A stretch of 10,272 nt of DNA from JARROD01 sp037384225 (lineage in GTDB: Bacteria; Pseudomonadota; Gammaproteobacteria; Pseudomonadales; Cellvibrionaceae), in contig JARROD010000232.1 of the NCBI GenBank assembly GCA_037384225.1, forward strand, positions 1 through 10,272. The letters run 5' to 3'. The position numbers and the translations under genes were made by a program. Below, piece by piece: positions 7,331 through 10,272 of this stretch; within the stretch, counting starts at the first letter, position 1, and each line of letters starts with the position of its first letter. Under the pieces are notes generated by a model. The model saw nothing but the letters and a program-made list of their open reading frames with translations, had not been told where the DNA came from and did no database searches.

Positions 7331-7388
7331 TTCATTTTCAGCTCAGAAGATTCGCAGGCTTGGCAAACGACAAGTGAAATAGGCATCC

Positions 7389-9641
7389 GTGGTTTACATA
7401 CTCAATTCGAAAATATTTTCGACGCTGTGGCTCACCGTCGTAATCTGCACGCTTATCCACGGCTGTACGACTGTTCATGAAACCACCCGCACACAGGAAG
7501 CGCTGGCAGCGCGGGCGGTCCTGCAGAGAGTCAGCGGAGCAAGCCTGAATAATCTCAAGTTGAAACTGATCGCCGGCAACAGCGACCAGGACTGGTACCA
7601 GGTATTCGTGCAAGACGGCGTGGCGACGGTTTACGGCTCCTCCGTGTCCGCCTTGAGCTACGGAGCCTATCATTATCTCAGGGACACGGGCGCCTTGTCG
7701 GTCAGTTGGGAAGGCAAGCGCGTGGCGATTCCCGAGCGCTTTTCCACCGCCAATGAGCACACTTCAAAAACCTATTCGCCTTTCGGCCAGCGGGTTTATT
7801 TGAATGTCTGCGCCTATGGCTACTCCCTGCCGTGGTGGGACTGGCAGCGCTGGGAGCAGGAAATCGACTGGATGGCTCTGCACGGAATTAACGCCGTGGT
7901 GGCCATGGAGGGACAGGAATACGTCTGGCAAAAACTGTGGCGGGAATTCGCCATTACCGATACTGAGTTGGGAAACTATTTCTCGGGGCCGGCTTTTACC
8001 CCTTGGCAGCGGATGGGCAATATAGAAGCCCACATGGGCCCCCTGCCGCAAAGCTGGATTGATAAAAAACACGCGCTTCAGATGAAGATTTTGCAGCGTC
8101 TGCGCGAGTTGGGCATCGAGCCCGTGGTACCCGCGTTCGGCGGCTATGTGCCGAAGCAGTTCGCGGAAAAATACCCGGATGCGAAAATCTATAAGATGCA
8201 GCCCTGGACCGGTTTTAAAGAAGAAACTTACTGGCTGGATCCGGCTGACCCTCTGTTTGCCAAAGTCGCCAGGCGTTTTATTGAAATCTACAACGAGACC
8301 TACGGCGAAAACAGCTATTATCTCTCCGACTCCTTCAACGAAATGCTGCCACCGGTTTCCGAGGACAATCGCTACCGGGATCTGGCCGCCTACGGTGAAG
8401 CCATTTATCAATCCATTCACCAGGTGGTACCCGAGGCCGTGTGGGTTATGCAAGGTTGGATGTTCGGCTCCGACAAGAAATTCTGGGATCTGCCCTCTAT
8501 ACAAGCCTTTTTGAGTAAAGTACCAAATGAGCGAACATTGGTGCACGATATTGGCAATGATCGCTACCACGTTTGGAAGGGCGCCAACGCTTTTTACCAA
8601 AAGCCCTGGGTATTTGGTTACATTCACAACTACGGTGGCAGCAACCCCGTTTACGGAAATTTTAACTACTATCGCCAGCAGATAACCGAATTACTCGCCA
8701 GCGGCGATAGCGGCAATCTGGCGGGGTTCGGGGTTTTCCCGGAAGGTATTCACAACAACTCAGTGGTCTATGAATATCTCTACGACCTGCCCTGGGAAGG
8801 CGGCGCAAAATCGCCTACGGAGTGGCTCGAGGGTTACACCAGAGCCCGCTATGGGCACAACTCCGAAGCCCTGACAAGCGCCTGGAAACTGCTCCAGGAG
8901 TCGGTGTTCTCCACCCAATACTGGACGCCGCGCTGGTGGCACGATGCGGCCGGGGCCTATCTCCTGTTTAAGCGGCCGGAAACGGCAATCGTCGAATTTG
9001 AATCCCACCCCGGCGACATAGAGAAGCTGGGGAGGGCCGTTGAGGCGCTGCTGGCAATGGCGGATCAGTTCAAAAATTCGCCCTTGTATTTGTATGATCT
9101 GGTGGACTTTTACCGCCATTACATGACCCTGCGCATCGATTATTTATTGAAGGATACGGTCTCAGCATACCAAAACGGCAATATCACCCGCGGCGATTTA
9201 TTGTCCGCAAAAGTATCAGAGCTAACACAGGGGCTCGATCTTTTACTCGGGCTGCAGCGCGACAGCCTCGCCAGTTGGATCGACGCGGCAAAAAACTACG
9301 GCACCACGCCGCGGGAGTCGCAGTACTATATCGAAAATGCAAAAGCTCAGATTACCGTCTGGGGCGGCCCAAAGTTAAAGGACTATGCTTCAAAAGCCTG
9401 GCAGGGAATGTATAAGGACTTTTATCTGCCCCGCTGGAAACAGTTTTTCGCCGCTCTGAAAGCCTCCGCGGAATCGGGTACAGCGTTCGATGAAGAAAAA
9501 GTCAGGGCGGATATCGGGACCTGGGAACGGCAATGGGTCAAAGCCGATACTGTCTACCGGCGGCAAACGCCACAGGCGCCACTGGCGCTGATGAAATCCC
9601 TCTTGACCCGCCTAGGGGAACCCGTGGACCTGACGCTCTAA
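7389..9641 (+). CDS. alpha-N-acetylglucosaminidase, GH89 (NAGLU family), probable lipoprotein
   Basis: An exported exo-glycosidase of 750 residues that should remove terminal alpha-linked GlcNAc from glycans. A TAG lies six bases upstream in frame, so GTG 7389 is the only sensible start; AGG at 7381-7383 is a weak ribosome binding site. The N-terminus is hydrophobic and ends in LIHGC, so Cys26 is probably lipidated, although His at -2 is unusual for a lipobox. Then come an N-terminal NAGLU domain (about 38-115), the TIM barrel (about 130-465) and an all-helical C-terminal domain (about 475-745). Barrel motifs include VCAYGYSLPWWDWQRWEQEIDWMALHGIN. Probable catalytic Glu318 lies in SDSFNEM and Glu452 in VFPEGIHNN, matching the two conserved Glu of the family. 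The length is close to human NAGLU. It is divergent from the nagX-like gene and under the double operator, so GlcNAc-responsive control is likely. Confidence 0.95.
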   Translation: MVYILNSKIFSTLWLTVVICTLIHGCTTVHETTRTQEALAARAVLQRVSGASLNNLKLKLIAGNSDQDWYQVFVQDGVATVYGSSVSALSYGAYHYLRDTGALSVSWEGKRVAIPERFSTANEHTSKTYSPFGQRVYLNVCAYGYSLPWWDWQRWEQEIDWMALHGINAVVAMEGQEYVWQKLWREFAITDTELGNYFSGPAFTPWQRMGNIEAHMGPLPQSWIDKKHALQMKILQRLRELGIEPVVPAFGGYVPKQFAEKYPDAKIYKMQPWTGFKEETYWLDPADPLFAKVARRFIEIYNETYGENSYYLSDSFNEMLPPVSEDNRYRDLAAYGEAIYQSIHQVVPEAVWVMQGWMFGSDKKFWDLPSIQAFLSKVPNERTLVHDIGNDRYHVWKGANAFYQKPWVFGYIHNYGGSNPVYGNFNYYRQQITELLASGDSGNLAGFGVFPEGIHNNSVVYEYLYDLPWEGGAKSPTEWLEGYTRARYGHNSEALTSAWKLLQESVFSTQYWTPRWWHDAAGAYLLFKRPETAIVEFESHPGDIEKLGRAVEALLAMADQFKNSPLYLYDLVDFYRHYMTLRIDYLLKDTVSAYQNGNITRGDLLSAKVSELTQGLDLLLGLQRDSLASWIDAAKNYGTTPRESQYYIENAKAQITVWGGPKLKDYASKAWQGMYKDFYLPRWKQFFAALKASAESGTAFDEEKVRADIGTWERQWVKADTVYRRQTPQAPLALMKSLLTRLGEPVDLTL

Positions 9642-9681
9642 AAGCTTCTGAGCTCAAAAAATTATGCAACGATGGGGTATA

Positions 9682-10257
9682 CTATGAGCTTTCTGGTGAG
9701 CCTGCGTTGTCATACCATTGTTGAAGAGTGCGTGTCGGGACTCCTGATATGCCGGAATATGATTTTATCGTTCCTCCTGAGTCCAGGTGCTCTTCCAATC
9801 CACTTACCGTACTAGCTCTAAATTCGTCTGTATAGGTTCGATAGGACCGTGTTAAACCGCTGGCATTTTTATTCCAACGTTTAAGGGTATCATACGAGTG
9901 TCCTGATTTCTCGGCATATGATTTTATCGTTCCCCCACTGGCCAACTCCGCTTGTAATCCGCTTAGCGCTGATTCACGTATGGATGTACGTGCGGCTGCA
10001 TACGTGGTTCCGCTTGTGGATGCACGTGTGGGTGCACGTGTGGATGGAAGTGTGGGTGCACGTGTGGATGGAAGTGTGGGTGCACGTGTGGATGGAAGTG
10101 TGGATGTACGTGTGGATCCGCTGCCGTACTCGATTACCGAGGTGTTGGTGTTTCGGCTTTGTGTGGCGCCGGTGTACCTTGAGGTACTGCCGCCGAAATC
10201 GATGGGTTGCGAGACGCTGGTGTTCCGGCTTTGTGTGGAGCCGCTGTAGGTGGCCAT
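9682..10257 (-). CDS. repeat-built Ser/Thr-rich protein with two HTH-like units, function unknown
   Basis: I do not recognise this protein of 191 residues. It is built from repeats at three scales. Residues 4-27 and 28-51 are two 24-residue copies sharing GSTQSRNT or GATQSRNT. Residues 54-77 are three identical LPSTRAPT units. Residues 96-148 and 149-191 are a 53-residue unit and a shorter second copy. The core of each unit, SGGTIKSYAEKSGHSYDTLKRW and its partner ending TLQQW (Trp128 and Trp181), resembles a helix-turn-helix like those in transposase or small regulator N-termini. The N-terminal 90 residues should be disordered. No Shine-Dalgarno precedes the ATG at 10257, and the frame stays open as GYLPQ to the window edge, so the true start may lie outside. 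There is no signal peptide in view. It is convergent with the GH89 gene with 40 bases between stops. Confidence 0.6.
   Translation of the reverse strand: MATYSGSTQSRNTSVSQPIDFGGSTSRYTGATQSRNTNTSVIEYGSGSTRTSTLPSTRAPTLPSTRAPTLPSTRAPTRASTSGTTYAAARTSIRESALSGLQAELASGGTIKSYAEKSGHSYDTLKRWNKNASGLTRSYRTYTDEFRASTVSGLEEHLDSGGTIKSYSGISGVPTRTLQQWYDNAGSPESS
9685..9972. repeat. 159-bp coding repeat, one full and one partial copy
   Basis: This encodes the duplicated HTH-like units. The block ATATGATTTTATCGTTCC is repeated at 9757 and 9916 with an offset of exactly 159 bases (53 codons). The rest has diverged more, so the duplication is old or the core is under selection. Confidence 0.7.
10026..10103. repeat. 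24-bp perfect tandem repeat, 3.25 copies
   Basis: Period-24 identity holds without mismatch from 10026 to 10103 and encodes the LPSTRAPT units on the minus strand. Degenerate relatives of the unit continue on both sides (GTGGATGCACGTGTG and GTGGATGTACGTGTGG). Because 24 is a multiple of three, copy number can change without breaking the frame. Confidence 0.9.
10105..10248. repeat. 72-bp imperfect direct repeat, two copies
   Basis: The two copies encode the two 24-residue N-terminal units of the minus-strand repeat protein. The best conserved block is GGTGTTTCGGCTTTGTGTGG at 10147 and its one-mismatch partner at 10219, 72 bases apart. Confidence 0.7.
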
Positions 10258-10272
10258 TTGCGGGAGATAGCC

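Noticed and set aside
7764..8627. 287-codon open frame on the minus strand inside the GH89 gene
   Set aside because: It lies wholly antisense to a gene with clear family motifs and catalytic residues, and its translation shows no recognisable domain.
9642..9681. Terminator between the GH89 gene and the repeat protein
   Set aside because: Only a very short AGCT-TCTG-AGCT stem followed by an A run is present, which is too weak to call.
10026..10103. CRISPR array
   Set aside because: The 24-bp units are directly adjacent without spacers and keep a coding frame.
9980..10249. Plus-strand open frame with repeated VGARVDGS units opposite the repeat protein
   Set aside because: Its repeats are simply the same 24-bp DNA repeat read on the other strand. 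The minus-strand frame is longer, and its HTH-like repeats extend beyond the minisatellite, which supports minus-strand coding.

Overview
This window most likely comes from a marine or aquatic gammaproteobacterium of the Cellvibrionales/Alteromonadales type. That is an inference from three things: the style of the TonB receptor (signal peptide, EEIVVTAQKR box, terminal Phe), the mix of secreted glycosidases with a NagX-type membrane protein, and a GC content that looks close to 50%. No rRNA, tRNA, CRISPR array or complete transposase is visible.

Layout from left to right. The end of a c-type cytochrome domain (1-246, +) enters from the left edge, followed by about 250 bases without a convincing gene. 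An AraC-family regulator (496-1455, -) is divergent from a TonB-dependent outer-membrane receptor (1689-4018, +). The receptor is full length except for a one-base frameshift in a run of seven G at 3557-3563. Convergent to it is a secreted GH5 glycosidase resembling endoglycosylceramidases (4086-5942, -). Upstream of that lies a polytopic NagX/HGSNAT-family protein (6143-7234, -), and divergent from it a GH89 alpha-N-acetylglucosaminidase lipoprotein (7389-9641, +). The last 600 bases hold a repeat-built, Ser/Thr-rich protein with two HTH-like units (9682-10257, -), which may continue past the right edge.

The central genes read as a small glycan-utilisation locus. The receptor would bring glycan across the outer membrane. 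The GH5 enzyme would cut an oligosaccharide from an aglycone such as a lipid. The GH89 enzyme would remove terminal alpha-GlcNAc. The NagX-like protein would move or acetylate the amino sugar at the inner membrane. GH89 and HGSNAT-type proteins are also the two consecutive amino-sugar steps of lysosomal heparan sulfate breakdown, so the pairing here is notable.

The most informative non-coding DNA lies around the NagX-like gene. A perfect 16-bp inverted repeat (7282-7319) holds two LacI/NagR-like operator sequences and two back-to-back consensus -35 hexamers between the divergent nagX-like and GH89 genes. A perfect 19-bp motif occurs upstream of both glycosidase genes, in the same orientation relative to each and inverted around the nagX-like gene. 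A 65-bp composite palindrome begins at the nagX-like stop codon.
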